NCBI RefSeq assembly: GCF_009870125.1
Contig: NC_046679.1
Coordinates: 27,342,001-27,406,000 of the forward strand
DNA length: 64,000 nt
Direction of reading: 5' to 3'
Source: Drosophila pseudoobscura
Lineage: Eukaryota > Arthropoda > Insecta > Diptera > Drosophilidae
Shown here: in pieces, positions 49,160 through 59,909 of the stretch
How positions within the stretch are numbered: the stretch's first letter is position 1
Layout of the letters: each line of letters begins with the position of its first letter
Made by a program: the position numbers and the translations under genes
Notes under the pieces: model-generated
The model's database searches: none
Seen by the model: only the letters and a program-made list of their open reading frames with translations
Told to the model about the DNA's origin: nothing

Positions 49160-52100
49160 AAATGCAATTTATAGTTTTCTTAAATTGCAATATAAAAAAC
49201 TTTGGCATATAAAAACATTTTGCACTGAAACCGAGAAAACTCCAACAAAACTAACTTTTTAGTAACCTCCGCCAACGCCCCTTTCCCCGTAACGCATGGG
49301 GCCAAAAGAAAATAAGTTGAACTGTAATCAAGGTAGCAAACAGACACATGAACATACGAGTATAAGTATAAAACAGGGACGATAAAACTCCAAAGAGTTC
49401 GAATTGTTGGACAGCCAAAAGAGGAATCAAAATTCGTGAGGGATCGATGCGGAAAGTAACCCAGAGATTGGGAAATTGGAATTGGAATTGTAAAAATACT
49501 TACTTGCCATCTCAAATTAGATGGAAATTGTGGAGCTTATCCTTTTTAATTCGCCCTTTTTCCAGGGACAGGAACATCAGTAGTGGCACAGACATCACAC
49601 ACATCACACACACCACACATGGAAATCAGGAAATGACAGAATGCAGAGTGTGGAGTGCATAAATACAATTTATGTATGCAAGTTTTATGTTTTTTTGCAC
49701 CCTTTCTTTGCTCTGTCGGGGCTCTCTCTGTGGAGGTCTGGCTCTGTGTGGCTGTGGCTGTGGCAGCTGGGGGCGTGGCAGCAGCCATAAAGCTAACAAA
49801 TTGCTGACACAACATATGAATGACAATATATCAGCTGTGCGAACAGGCTGCAGCTGCAAGTGGATGCCTGTCTGTCTGTCTATCTGTCTTTCTAGCTGTC
49901 TGTCTGGCAAAAATGGAACGAATGCCATGGCATCACCGACTATTAAAATGATATTCCCAATTAGCTAAACTCTCTAGTACCCCATCCTCGAGGGCCATTT
50001 GTTGGTGTACTTTGGGTCCTTCAGCCTTCACGTTCCCACTCAACACGTTCAACACTTTCAGCATAAATTATCCTGTCAATTCCGAGACTCGAGGGGCAAT
50101 TGAGAGGCACAGCCACGGCACAGAGAAAAAATAACCTCAAATTATGTAGAAACTTAAAGCTTAAATTGATACAAGAGAATATCCCATCCTAGCACAAACA
50201 ACAGATTTATGCATGTGTGGGATTTAGGTCAAGCGGAAAAATTCATTTCCGTTTTAGCCATTGAAATAGTGGACGCGGAGGAGGAGGGCCTGAGGGTCTG
50301 GCTGGTGTATGAAATTCTATAAAAAGCAAGGCCAACATTATGCAACATTTTTATTGAATTATCATTTGGCCTGAATGTTTTGTTCCTCAATGGTATATAC
50401 GCGTTCAATGGATCCGTTGGAAACCCCTCAACAGCACGCTCAATTAATCAAATTGACACTTGAATCACTTCGGACTCTATGGCCATCTCCAAGTTTTTTC
50501 CATACAGATATGTGTACACATATATTGCGGAATGAGAAACTGTTGGGATGTCTAAATATATATGTACGATTTATAGGGATATGTGGGCGAATAGCCACAG
50601 TCGGGGGCTGCTTCCATTTGCCACTTTATCCGCACGAAGAGCGACAGACAAATGTTGTTTAATATGCGACGTTTGACTTTGTGGCCCATGGAAACAAAAA
50701 ACAGGAAGTGCGAGTGGCTTGCGTGCGAATGGCATGGCATTGTGGTTGCTACTGCTGCTGTTGCTGCTGCTGTCCTGTGGAGTGGGAAATGGGTGGCGCA
50801 CCTGACTCGAGGGGCACCTGTGCGAGTGTCTGTTCATGTGCGAGGAGGTAGCGTGTCCTGTGGTTGGCCAAAGGCCGAGGCGAGAGTCTGATGCAACTGA
50901 CATGTTCCTTCCTGTAGCTTAGAGGGTTAGCTACGAGTGGCTCCTTAAACTATATTCTAACTGGGTTCGGCCCATGATTTATAGCTGAATTTATTTATTG
51001 ATAGAAACAGCTCCTATTTCCACCCAATTATGGTGGAAATGGTAGGCCTTCTGAATAGTTATCTGGTAGCTTGAACTGAAGAACGAATATTTGTACAACT
51101 TACATCATATATTATGGAGTTTTCAATTCGTTTTTCCATTCGTTAGTCACCTTCTGGGTAGTAGAAAAACGCTCTGGGACCATAATCAGTTCCACTTTAT
51201 TACAATTACCCTCCAGACATCTAATAATTAAGTGACTTTGTCATGTTTCAGCAGTTCCACATGACGAAATGAGTCCACAAATGAGGGCCTGCCTCGGGTC
51301 AACACCAACAGCTGGAGCTGTGTTCTTGAGTTGTATTCTAAATTGGGAAATTAACTTTTCGAGATATACTATAAGGACTTTCAGATGCAACAATCAGGCA
51401 GGCCATAAAGCAACACGAAACCACAAATCATAATCACCAGCAAACCCTGGGAGGCAGGGGAAATACGAGTATTAATGGCATCGACCAACTGGCCAAATAA
51501 TAATCAAGAGCGATTATACCGATTTGTCAAGGAGGGTGCAACTTCCACATTAAACGGCTAACGGGAAAGTTTAAAGAAACTAAAGGAGGAAGAAACTTTT
51601 ATAATTGATTGCCGGGGAATTTGTTTTGTGTTTAGTTGGTTCATAAAGAAAATAGAGTGATAAAATAAGAGAAAAATCCATTTAATTTCCTTCCTTTCTT
51701 GAGCTTTAAGCTGTTCTTTGGCGAATTTACATTTCCATTTGCGAATTTTCAGCATAAAAGATTTTATGCGAATGCATACACAGCGGCATAATCAGCCTAT
51801 ATACACCTACACTAATGCGTATTAAGGACGCCCCTACACAAACACAAACACACACTCAAACACAAGAGCATAAGAGCTTACAACAGGGATTGCCTAAGAA
51901 ATCGTTACCTATTTAAGAGAGAAATCCTGTCACACACACACGCATACTCTCCTTCACTCAGTCAAAGAAAAAACGGAAATAAATTACATCATGCGCCGAT
52001 TCAAATGGGGAAAATAGAGTCAGTCAGGAAAACGGTGCTGATGGAAAATAAATAGGATTGTGAATAAATCAAAATATACCCAGAGAATGGATATGGAAAT

Positions 52101-55100
52101 TGGGAGTGAAATGGGGGTGTATCGTAAACTTTGAAGCTTGCGGGGAATTACAAAGTATTACGAAGGCGAACCTTTGACTAATTACATTGAAATACGTTTT
52201 TATTTGTCATTCAACACTGTTCAGTATTCCGCCAGTTTCTGTCTGTCTATCTGCCTGCCCAGCAACTGCAAATGAGTGATACTTGTATTATGCTTTACAT
52301 ATGGCACTTCTTCGTGTTGGTATAGCGAAAGAAAACCTAATAAAAAAGGCAGAGGGAACCAGTAAGTAAGGTGGAACTTTTTTATACCCTTGCGGATTGA
52401 TCAGCTATATGATTTAGACATTTGCCTGGAATTCTTTATTGCTGGAAAAAGCATTTGCCAAGTTCGCGGGAAGATTTTTCTTTCCGTGATTTCGAAGTAT
52501 CTGCGCAAAATTATAATACCCTTTTCAAGGGTATTCCAAAAAGGAACAGCTAGGTGTTAAGCCGTTGGAGCTGTTGGATTGAGCCGCACAGCAGCAGCTG
52601 GTGGCGACACCTTGCAACAGTTGCGTTGCTCGCCGTGTTGCTTGCTAAGTGGGAGCGGAAGGCATCGGGAAAAAACCCGGTAAAGCTCACGTTGCTAATG
52701 CCATCATTTCCAGAGGTGTGTGTGTGTGTGAGACACCATTCTGCATACATATGGATTGTGGTTAAGCAATTTTCAGCAAACGAAATGAAAGTGCTAAGCG
52801 CATTGGCCGTCAGTCGAGTCGAGTCGAGGCTCCGTGCCTCACACCCATCCTCCGATGGTCCTTGCATTGGAGAGTGTGTGCAGCAGGTGCGATATGGTAA
52901 AGCTGTCATATAGCTGGATGTGTCACTGTGTGTATGGGTGTGTAAGGTATCTGTGTCTGTGCTGAATGTATATTTTTTTCCCTGCCAGCCAGCCAGCCAG
53001 CCAGCTCTGTGGCTTGCGCTAAATTTCATAATTTTTACCAGCGTCTGCTGTGGCTCTTCCTGCTGCTGTTGCTCCTTCCCCTTCTTCTACCCTTGTCTGG
53101 TGTGTCTCCCAGTCACGTGTCATTCATATCGCGCCATAAACAAACCCAGAAGTCTCTGCTGTCCCCCCAATCTTTCTGACTGCGCGACCGACCGCTGGCC
53201 TCGTTGGCATGGAGCATCGTTTGTTACCCGTCGACGCCACCGTTTTGCAACTTTGCCTTATTTCGATTTATTTTTATGGGAATTTTCTTGTGCATTTTGC
53301 TTTTGCATCTCTCTCCCTCTCTGTTTTTTTTCTCCTCTGTTTGGCTCTCAACCCTCGCCTCGCACTTGTTAACTGAAAATATTTTCTCATGCGTAAAATG
53401 CATGACAAGCGAAGCAGACACAGACGTTGACGCATTGAAATATGGCAGAAGGGGGAGGGCAGGTGGTTGCGCCACTGTGGGGTGGATATAAATGGGAAGG
53501 GCGATATCCCCCCCCAAAAGGTTATCGGCTTTGGCCTGCCATAAAGAACCTAAGAACCGCCGAAGAACGAAGTTTCGCATTCCCCACAATTGACTTAATT
53601 GCATAACAAGACCAGACCGAAAAGGGAGAAAACGCGAATCTTTCAATTAAATATGCAACTGAAATCGAACCCATAAATAAATGCAAAACAAAAGTACAAT
53701 TTGCCGGAACGGAACAATATCAATTGTATAAATATTCAGCGGAAAAACTGCAAACACAATCGAAACTTTCACCGCAGTTTGAATATTTAAATGGCAGAAC
53801 GAGAGCAAAAACAAGCGAACACAAAAACAAAAAAACAAAAATGAATATAATAAAATAAACAAGATAAAGTTGCATCCGACGGTTATAAACAATAATTAAA
53901 AGGATCCCTTGGTCGGCGGCGGTAATAACCATCAGGCGGAAGATGGGGCGGCACACAGGGCTCGTGAGGGAGGTAGTCACTCCCCCTTTTCGGCCAACAA
54001 GTAATTACGGTTGAAATTCATTAACCCTTGACCCTGTGGTGATCCAGTGATAAGGCTGGCAGTTCGGGGAAAAGTTTCCTTTTTGTTACCCGCCATTGTG
54101 TTGATTTACAGAAAATAAGAGTTGCAGAGAAACGGCAGCAGCAGCAGCAGCCAGATGAGCCCATGTATGAATATGAATGAAGCCTGAATCATGCTCGAAA
54201 ATCAGGGACTTGTAGGCCTTCCGTTGGCTTCAGATCGAGTACTGTGTGGTGAGGAAATCCTGCTTTGCCAGTGATTTACCAAGGTTTAATATGCTGGTTG
54301 CAACAACTATCGGACTTTTCTAAAGGTATTAATGTAGAAAATACAAAACAAGGACAACCCACTCGTCGAGTATCTAAGTAGCCACTGGAGAGTCCTGGCA
54401 ACAGAAATTTGAAAATTTCAAATGTTGGGCCGAGCAAAGTGAAATGGAAAAGGCGTTGAATATGCAGCAGAAACAGCACTACTACTACAACGAGCAGGAG
54501 CAATCGTAGAAATGGCAGCAAGAGAGGCTGCGGATGGGATGGGTAACAAATGTTTGCTGGACAATGTCCGAGGCCGGGCAAGAGTTTATCGCTGGACAAG
54601 TTTTATGTTAACACTGGCCGCAACAAGACCAGTGGCAATGGCAATGCCAGCCATTGGGCAGCAGATGCTTGACTTTTTTTTTTGCCCATCTTTTTGTGGC
54701 TGCTTAGCTCCCAAATGTACCACAAATACCGAGCCAGAGCGGCAGTCCTGTCCTGTCCTGTTCTGTTCTGTGCCGATGCCTGTGCTGAGCAGAAAGTGCC
54801 CCCTGAGCCTGATAAGTAAATGAATGTTGCATACTTTGGGGCGCGCTGTTTACTGAAGATTTTCAATCATCAAGAAAGAGAAAGCAGGCCAAGAGGGTGT
54901 TATTAATGCTGCGTTATCAGTTGTCCAACCTCCCTCGCACTCCCACTCGTACACCCATTGACTGTAAATTTCCACGTTCTCTTCTCCATGGCCGCCACAA
55001 AATGCACAGCCGGAGCCGGAGCCGGAGCAGCACCAGCAGCAGCAGCAACCGACAACAGCAGCTGCTGGAGCTGGTGGAGCTGGTGGAGCAGGCAGCGGAT

Positions 55101-55880
55101 GGCTCTTCCGACGCTGGGGGATGCGATGCAGATTTCTGCCCCATGTTGGCATCGTCGCTGGCTGCATAAAAACCCAAAAATTAGCATAATTTCAGGCACT
55201 CGGGCTGCGATGGCGCAACACTTGCGACCGCAGATAAGGCGCAAAATGAACGCAGCGCGTCTTTCCCATATGAGTATGTGTGTGTGTGTGGTATGACTGT
55301 GTGCTGTGTGTGCGTGTGCCACAGTGTGTATGCGGTATCCACATGCATGCGTGTTGTGCGCGCTGTTCATCGCTTGTTATTTCGGGTGCGTTGTGTAAAA
55401 GTTGCGGCATGCGAAAGAGGCGCGGGTAGCGAGATACCGATAAATGGATACCCTAACTGAATAATGGGGGATTTCCCCGTTCTATTTGGCTTTAAACAGA
55501 TACAATATTTCATGAGTGAGGGTATTCAAAAGTCAGCTATCTCCAATAGCAGCTTTGTTCCTGTGTTTTTGTTTAGTTCGGCCACGAAGTTGCCCCACTG
55601 CCGCACGAACAGGAGGACACAGGCACAGGGGCATTTCCATAAATGCACAACAGCGGCGAACGGCGAATGGCGAATGCCGTGGCGTAGCTTAAGATCCTGG
55701 ACAACAAAAGTAACCTGCAGCAGAGCGGGAGTGGACCCCGAGAGTTCTGGGGCATAAGCCAGTGGGGGACAAATGATAATGTGGGCCGGGTGGCGTATGC
55801 TGATGTGCTGCATATGCATGAAGCTGTCTTTTGGGATTGGGTTTTACAGAGCGACGGCAACTTTCGATTCGAATATAATG
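49160..55880. other. Intergenic region; no supported gene
   Basis: This 6.7-kb stretch holds a small inverted-end repeat at 52383-52535, a (CAGC)n tract at 52983-53005, and a CAG/GGAGC-rich minisatellite at about 55005-55100 that is open in several frames but shows no codon preference. Predicted frames in 52550-53370 and 54850-55460 are compositional. Confidence 0.5.
52383..52535. mobile_element. Short non-autonomous element with 9-bp inverted ends and terminal hairpin
   Basis: The left end ATACCCTTG (52384-52392) is the reverse complement of CAAGGGTAT (52526-52534). The right end is itself a perfect palindrome: AATACCCTT, three-base loop, AAGGGTATT (52515-52535). The same arrangement, inverted ends plus a hairpin at the right end starting TATACCC, is seen in the larger element at 21451-22654. 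About 150 bases, no coding. Confidence 0.5.
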
Positions 55881-55893
55881 CTCTGATAGTTTC

Positions 55894-55899
55894 TTTATT
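55894..55899 (-). terminator. AATAAA polyadenylation signal
   Basis: AATAAA on the minus strand lies 23 bases after the stop of the 191-residue gene. Confidence 0.75.
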
Positions 55900-55921
55900 G
55901 CATTAGTTAAGAGCTGGAACC

Positions 55922-56497
55922 CTACTCTAAATTGAAGAAGAGCTCAGAGTAGGACAAACGCAAGGCCGCCCACCATCCCATCTTGGCGAATATTTTGGAG
56001 ATCTGCTTATAATAGCTCCAGTTCAAGTCAATCGTGACAGTGAATCGCAGCTCCAGGGCCTGGCGTCGAGGCGCAATCTGTTGGGGACTGAAGTAAGGCT
56101 GTGCTTCTCCCCAATGGCGGCCCATGGAGAACAATCCCAAGTTGAGTGGACCATCGTCTTCTTCGAAGTCCTCCAACTGAACTTCATCCTGCTCAGACTG
56201 CTGGTGGTCGATGTCGTTAAATAAAGAATGGGGGTTTATTTGTCTGATCGGGGCATCGCCTGCGCCTAAGTTGCGTGGTGCGTTTGGCCCATCAAGATCA
56301 AAGTTCAAGATCTCATGCATAATGCGGAACTCCTCAGGTGGAAAATTTGGTCCTCGGCCAGCACGCACATGCAGGCCATCGCCAATCGTTAAGGCCTCTG
56401 TTGCCATGAGAAATGCTTCGCCATAATACCGAGAGATAAGTTCTCTGTAGCGACGATCGTTGATGTCTATTTGATGTATTTCCGGCGGTAGAGACAT
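55922..56497 (-). CDS. Uncharacterised 191-residue acidic protein, single exon
   Basis: The ATG at 56497 leads to TAG at 55922-55924 in one exon. The frame stays open a little upstream but the first Met is here; an acceptor-like TTTCAG just upstream could join a non-coding leader. The N-terminal half is well ordered (RRYRELISRYYGEAFLMATE, then HVRAGRGPNFPPEEFRIMHE), the middle is acidic (EDFEEDDG), and the C-terminal part has aromatic and Trp residues (DLNWSYYKQISKIFAKMGWW). There is no signal peptide or membrane segment, so it is probably intracellular. The AATAAA 23 bases downstream supports a real transcript. Family not recognised. Confidence 0.78.
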   Translation of the reverse strand: MSLPPEIHQIDINDRRYRELISRYYGEAFLMATEALTIGDGLHVRAGRGPNFPPEEFRIMHEILNFDLDGPNAPRNLGAGDAPIRQINPHSLFNDIDHQQSEQDEVQLEDFEEDDGPLNLGLFSMGRHWGEAQPYFSPQQIAPRRQALELRFTVTIDLNWSYYKQISKIFAKMGWWAALRLSYSELFFNLE

Positions 56498-56529
56498 TAG
56501 GGATGGACTTTGCAACAGACTGAAATTTT

Positions 56530-58090
56530 AATACCAACGTCTAAAAAGATACGCCACACAGTAACTACAGAATTAAAACAGTCGTACCTTTCAGAAGAAT
56601 TCAAAAAATAAACGGATTGAATTTTGGATGTGATGATAAGCCACAACAGACAATTTACTACAATTTCCAGATACTCGTACCTCTGGAATGGCAGAAAAAT
56701 AAAACGTTGACATGTTTGAACAAGAATTTCATTGGTAGATTGATATCTATGTTGGTTGGGGAATGTAATTCCCAAAACAAGTCCAATTAACATTGATGAG
56801 GCATATGGGTGTCCTCGGATTGCTGGTTTGCTCATTCGCGTGGAAATCCATATGACCCTGATTAGGCGTTTCGACTTGGATGCCACCCAGCCACAGTAAA
56901 GCTCAAATTGGAGCCCTTTCTGGCTCCTGCTGGTGCTGGTGCTAGTTCTGCTGCTGCTGCTGCTGCTTCTCGAATTGCACGATGGGGCAATCCATTTGCA
57001 TGCCACTCAGATACCATGCCTCCGTCGCCCGCCACCTTAGTCGATCTCTCACATTTCCCCCATCTCGACGTATTCCCAGCACTGCGTCATCAAGTTGTGC
57101 TTGTTCTGGCCACTGACTCACATGCAGGCTTCATGGGGATGCGAAGCCTTCATAATTCAGCGTTGAAAGTGGAAAAGTCGACTCGGAAAATGAATGATGA
57201 AAATCAGTTCCCCAGGCATTTACCACTGGCATTCTAATACAAGTATACAATAAACAATTTTGCCTGGTTTTTCTGATTTCCAGAATGAATTGAGATGTCA
57301 GCAGTCAGCCCTTTTGCCACACTGCACTCCCGAGTGGTGGGAGCTCCCATTAATAATTGACTGTGCAGTGGAGAGTGGGCTCACAGGGCGTATGAGTGAC
57401 TTGACTTGTAATCCACTTTGATTGGCTCCCTGCAACGCCCACTGCTCTGCACCACTGCAGTGACGGGCGTCCATTTATTTTGAGGCACTTGACACTAATT
57501 AAAATCCCCTAGTTGGCTAATTTAAATGCTGCGACTGCGACTGACTCTCTTGCCTTGCCTTGACTACTTTTATTCTTCAGCTGCATTGGGGCAATTACCC
57601 TGAGCATGTTGGCATAAATTAACTGCTTCCTTTGTCCCCATGGTACTTGAGTGTGTGTGTGTGTGCGTTGCATGTTGCAAGTTTCCAGACTCAACCTGAA
57701 GCAGAACCATTGTCGGACTCTGGGATCCTTCTCTCTTTGCGATTTCGTTTGGCATTTGCCATTAGCCCAGCTACCAAACAACAACACAAGTGTGTGCTGG
57801 TCTATGGATACCCCACGTGTGTGTATGTGTATCTGTGAGTTGTCTGTGTGCATGTCATCGGTAAGTCAAGCCCCCACTCCAGCGTCTACGCATTGCCATT
57901 AGCATGGCTGCGCTTGCTTGATTTTTTAATGAGGTCTTCTGCCTCCAGTCCCATCCACTCATCAAGCACATTCAGTTCTTTAACTCAGTGCCCCAACTGC
58001 TTTCCACATACCCCGTAATGAGACAATGTTGCCTTTTTGTTGGGTTTTCGAAATTTGAAAGCTTTAATCCCTGTCTATTGTCGTCTCAAA
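56530..58090. other. Intergenic gap, possibly containing the first exon of the QGP-repeat gene
   Basis: No clear gene. A GTAAGT donor at 57861 on the plus strand is preceded by ATG TCA TCG, and some such small exon could supply a start for the downstream Gln-Gly-Pro exon, but no signal-peptide-coding exon is evident. Confidence 0.35.
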
Positions 58091-58115
58091 TTTAAGTTCG
58101 TGGTTCATGGTGCAG

Positions 58116-58405
58116 GCAGGTGTTGGACGGAGATCCTTCGATGGCATCAGCAAGGTCCGCACGGTCCGCAAGGTCCGCAGCAGGGTCCACAGGGTCCACA
58201 GGGGCCACAGCATGGACCACAGCCTCCACAAGGACCACAGCAGGGTCCACAGGGTCCACAGCAAGGACCACAGGGTCCGCAAGGTCCACAGCATGGGCTA
58301 CAGCAAGGGCTGCAACAGGGTCCACAGCATGGGCCACAGGGTCCGCAAGGTCCACAGCAAGGTCCGCACATGTTTAAGCCGTTAAAGTTCTACAAAATAT
58401 TTTGA
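58116..58405 (+). CDS. Terminal exon encoding Gln-Gly-Pro repeats
   Basis: The frame runs to TGA at 58403-58405 and encodes about 70 residues of [11 protein letters not shown] repeats followed by [11 protein letters not shown]. Repeat units differ almost only at third codon positions (GGT/GGA/GGG, CCA/CCG, CAA/CAG), which singles out this frame as the coding one although all three forward frames are open. There is no in-frame ATG after a TGA at 58019, so an upstream exon must provide the start; acceptors at CAG|GC (58115) or CAG|GT (58119) are candidates, and the left boundary given is one of these. Such Gln/Pro/Gly-rich proteins are often secreted in insects, but no signal peptide is seen. 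A pseudogene is possible. Confidence 0.5.
58160..58371 (+). repeat. 9-base-period coding minisatellite
   Basis: There are about 22 copies of a nine-base unit (GGTCCACAG and variants), with an occasional extra CAG or CAT codon inserted between units. It underlies the Gln-Gly-Pro exon. Confidence 0.9.
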
Positions 58406-58409
58406 CCAA

Positions 58410-59320
58410 AAAATTTGTATTATTTACTTTAGTAAATTTATTTTGTTATAGGAATTTTGGAAATGTTTGTTTACCTTGAACCGAACAAAAAATTTGAGAC
58501 TTAACAAAAAATGTTGAAACTAGACAAAAACTTTAGTTGTTTTCTCTAAGAGCTGCCGAATGGGAATGAGAAAATATGTGGGGAAACAGTAGAGCCAGGG
58601 ATTGACATAAGGACAAACAACATTCATAGATAACTTGATGGCTGTTTTTCAGATTTATATGGTTTTGGTTTGGAGCAAACGCAGTACCTTGGTCAAAAAA
58701 AGTCATGTGTTGTCAAAATCACTTTGAATTTTTCAAGACTTTCAAGTAAAAATGCAGGGAAAAACTACAGAAATATTAAAATAGTCCATAAAACACTTCT
58801 GTGCGCGTTGTTAATGGGGAATGGAATGGATCAAATTCCTTTAAAGCTAGAGTTCAATGCACTACTTTCGGGGGCCGAGTGCGATTCACTTCAATCTCGG
58901 ATGTGTTCATGAGTAATTGTTATCAAAGCAAAGTCCCTGAGGCTTAGCACATCCTTTGCTTAACCTTCAGACAATGGGAGGAGAAACCAATCAGTTTAGG
59001 GATTGCCGGGGTTCACGTTCACACTAACAAATGAATTGAACCGTAAGCTTTGTGGCTCTTTTGCGGATTTCCAGGACACTGCTGGCGCTGCAATTTAAAT
59101 AATGCATCAAATGAATTAAGTTGCCACCCAAATGAAGACGACAGCACTTTCCATTCCATTCCATTCCGGCAGGCGGCAGGAGTTGAGCAAGAGGTGGTGG
59201 GTGCTGCGGGGGTGAGCACTAAAGCATTTGAGGTAAATGGAGCAAATCCTTTTTCTGGTGCAATAAAAATCGAATCATGTTAACAATGGAATGAAATGAA
59301 GCGCAGACAAAAAGCCAACC
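58410..59320. other. Intergenic gap; no gene seen
   Basis: AT-rich sequence without supported frames. A CCATT repeat occurs at about 59150-59166. Confidence 0.45.
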
Positions 59321-59327
59321 AACTAAG

Positions 59328-59843
59328 ATGGCGACTGATTGTGAGTTTTATGTCACAAAAAAGTGCACAAGAAAAAAGTACACCGCCTCCCCCAGGCCAA
59401 GCAATAGTTCTAAGAAATATTTCTATACGTATAAAAAAACTCGGTCCAGTTGTCTTGAAATGGAAACCAGAGGAGGGAATAGTGGATATCCGGTTCTTGT
59501 GTGTGTCATTGATATATCGTTCGACCCATCGATACAGGAAACCCATCCAGACACAGAGTATGGCAATAAAAGTGGTAATGACGTAGACGAGACAACAAAA
59601 AATATAGAATTCTCAGAGCACACTCACACTTGTATGGGTGTTATAACTTTTAAACAGCATCGCATCGGTTATATCTCGGTTGAGTCATTGACCCCAACCC
59701 CACGCCGACTGTCGGCTGCCGCACATTCGCAGGACCACAAATATTACTTAACATTCACATTTAAATGTGGTGGCTTAATTTTCACCTGCGCGGATGTGAC
59801 TCGAACACAAATCACGTTGCAAAAACTGCTGAACAGTCTGTGA
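59328..59843 (+). CDS. Uncharacterised 171-residue protein, single exon
   Basis: ATG at 59328 (context AAG before ATG-G, favourable) leads to TGA at 59841-59843. The first 45 residues are basic and Ser/Thr/Tyr-rich. An acidic linker follows at about 65-90. The C-terminal 75 residues look folded, with alternating beta-like stretches (MGVITFKQHRIGYISVESL and YYLTFTFKCGGLIFTCADV). There is no signal peptide or membrane segment. AATAAA at 59901 lies 57 bases past the stop, so a compact intronless transcript is likely. I do not recognise the family. It follows the QGP exon on the same strand. Confidence 0.72.
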   Translation: MATDCEFYVTKKCTRKKYTASPRPSNSSKKYFYTYKKTRSSCLEMETRGGNSGYPVLVCVIDISFDPSIQETHPDTEYGNKSGNDVDETTKNIEFSEHTHTCMGVITFKQHRIGYISVESLTPTPRRLSAAAHSQDHKYYLTFTFKCGGLIFTCADVTRTQITLQKLLNSL

Positions 59844-59900
59844 TGCGGTCGGTGTGTGGGGCTTGTGACATGTGTGTGGGGGGCACGGAACCAAGTCCTA

Positions 59901-59906
59901 AATAAA
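59901..59906 (+). terminator. AATAAA polyadenylation signal
   Basis: AATAAA lies 57 bases after the stop of the 171-residue gene, at the expected distance for cleavage. Confidence 0.7.
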
Positions 59907-59909
59907 ACA

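Noticed and set aside
52550..53372. Long overlapping frames on both strands
   Set aside because: They lack splice, start-context or cleavage support and run through CAGC and CT repeats.
54850..55370. Several overlapping frames with Ala/Gly/Cys/Leu runs
   Set aside because: A GGAGC/CAGCAG minisatellite keeps several frames open; substitutions between units show no preference for one frame's third positions, unlike the QGP exon.
58107..58385. Alternative plus- and minus-strand frames of the QGP repeat (Arg-Ser-Ala, Val-His-Arg, Cys-Gly-Pro)
   Set aside because: Unit-to-unit differences are synonymous only in the Gln-Gly-Pro frame.
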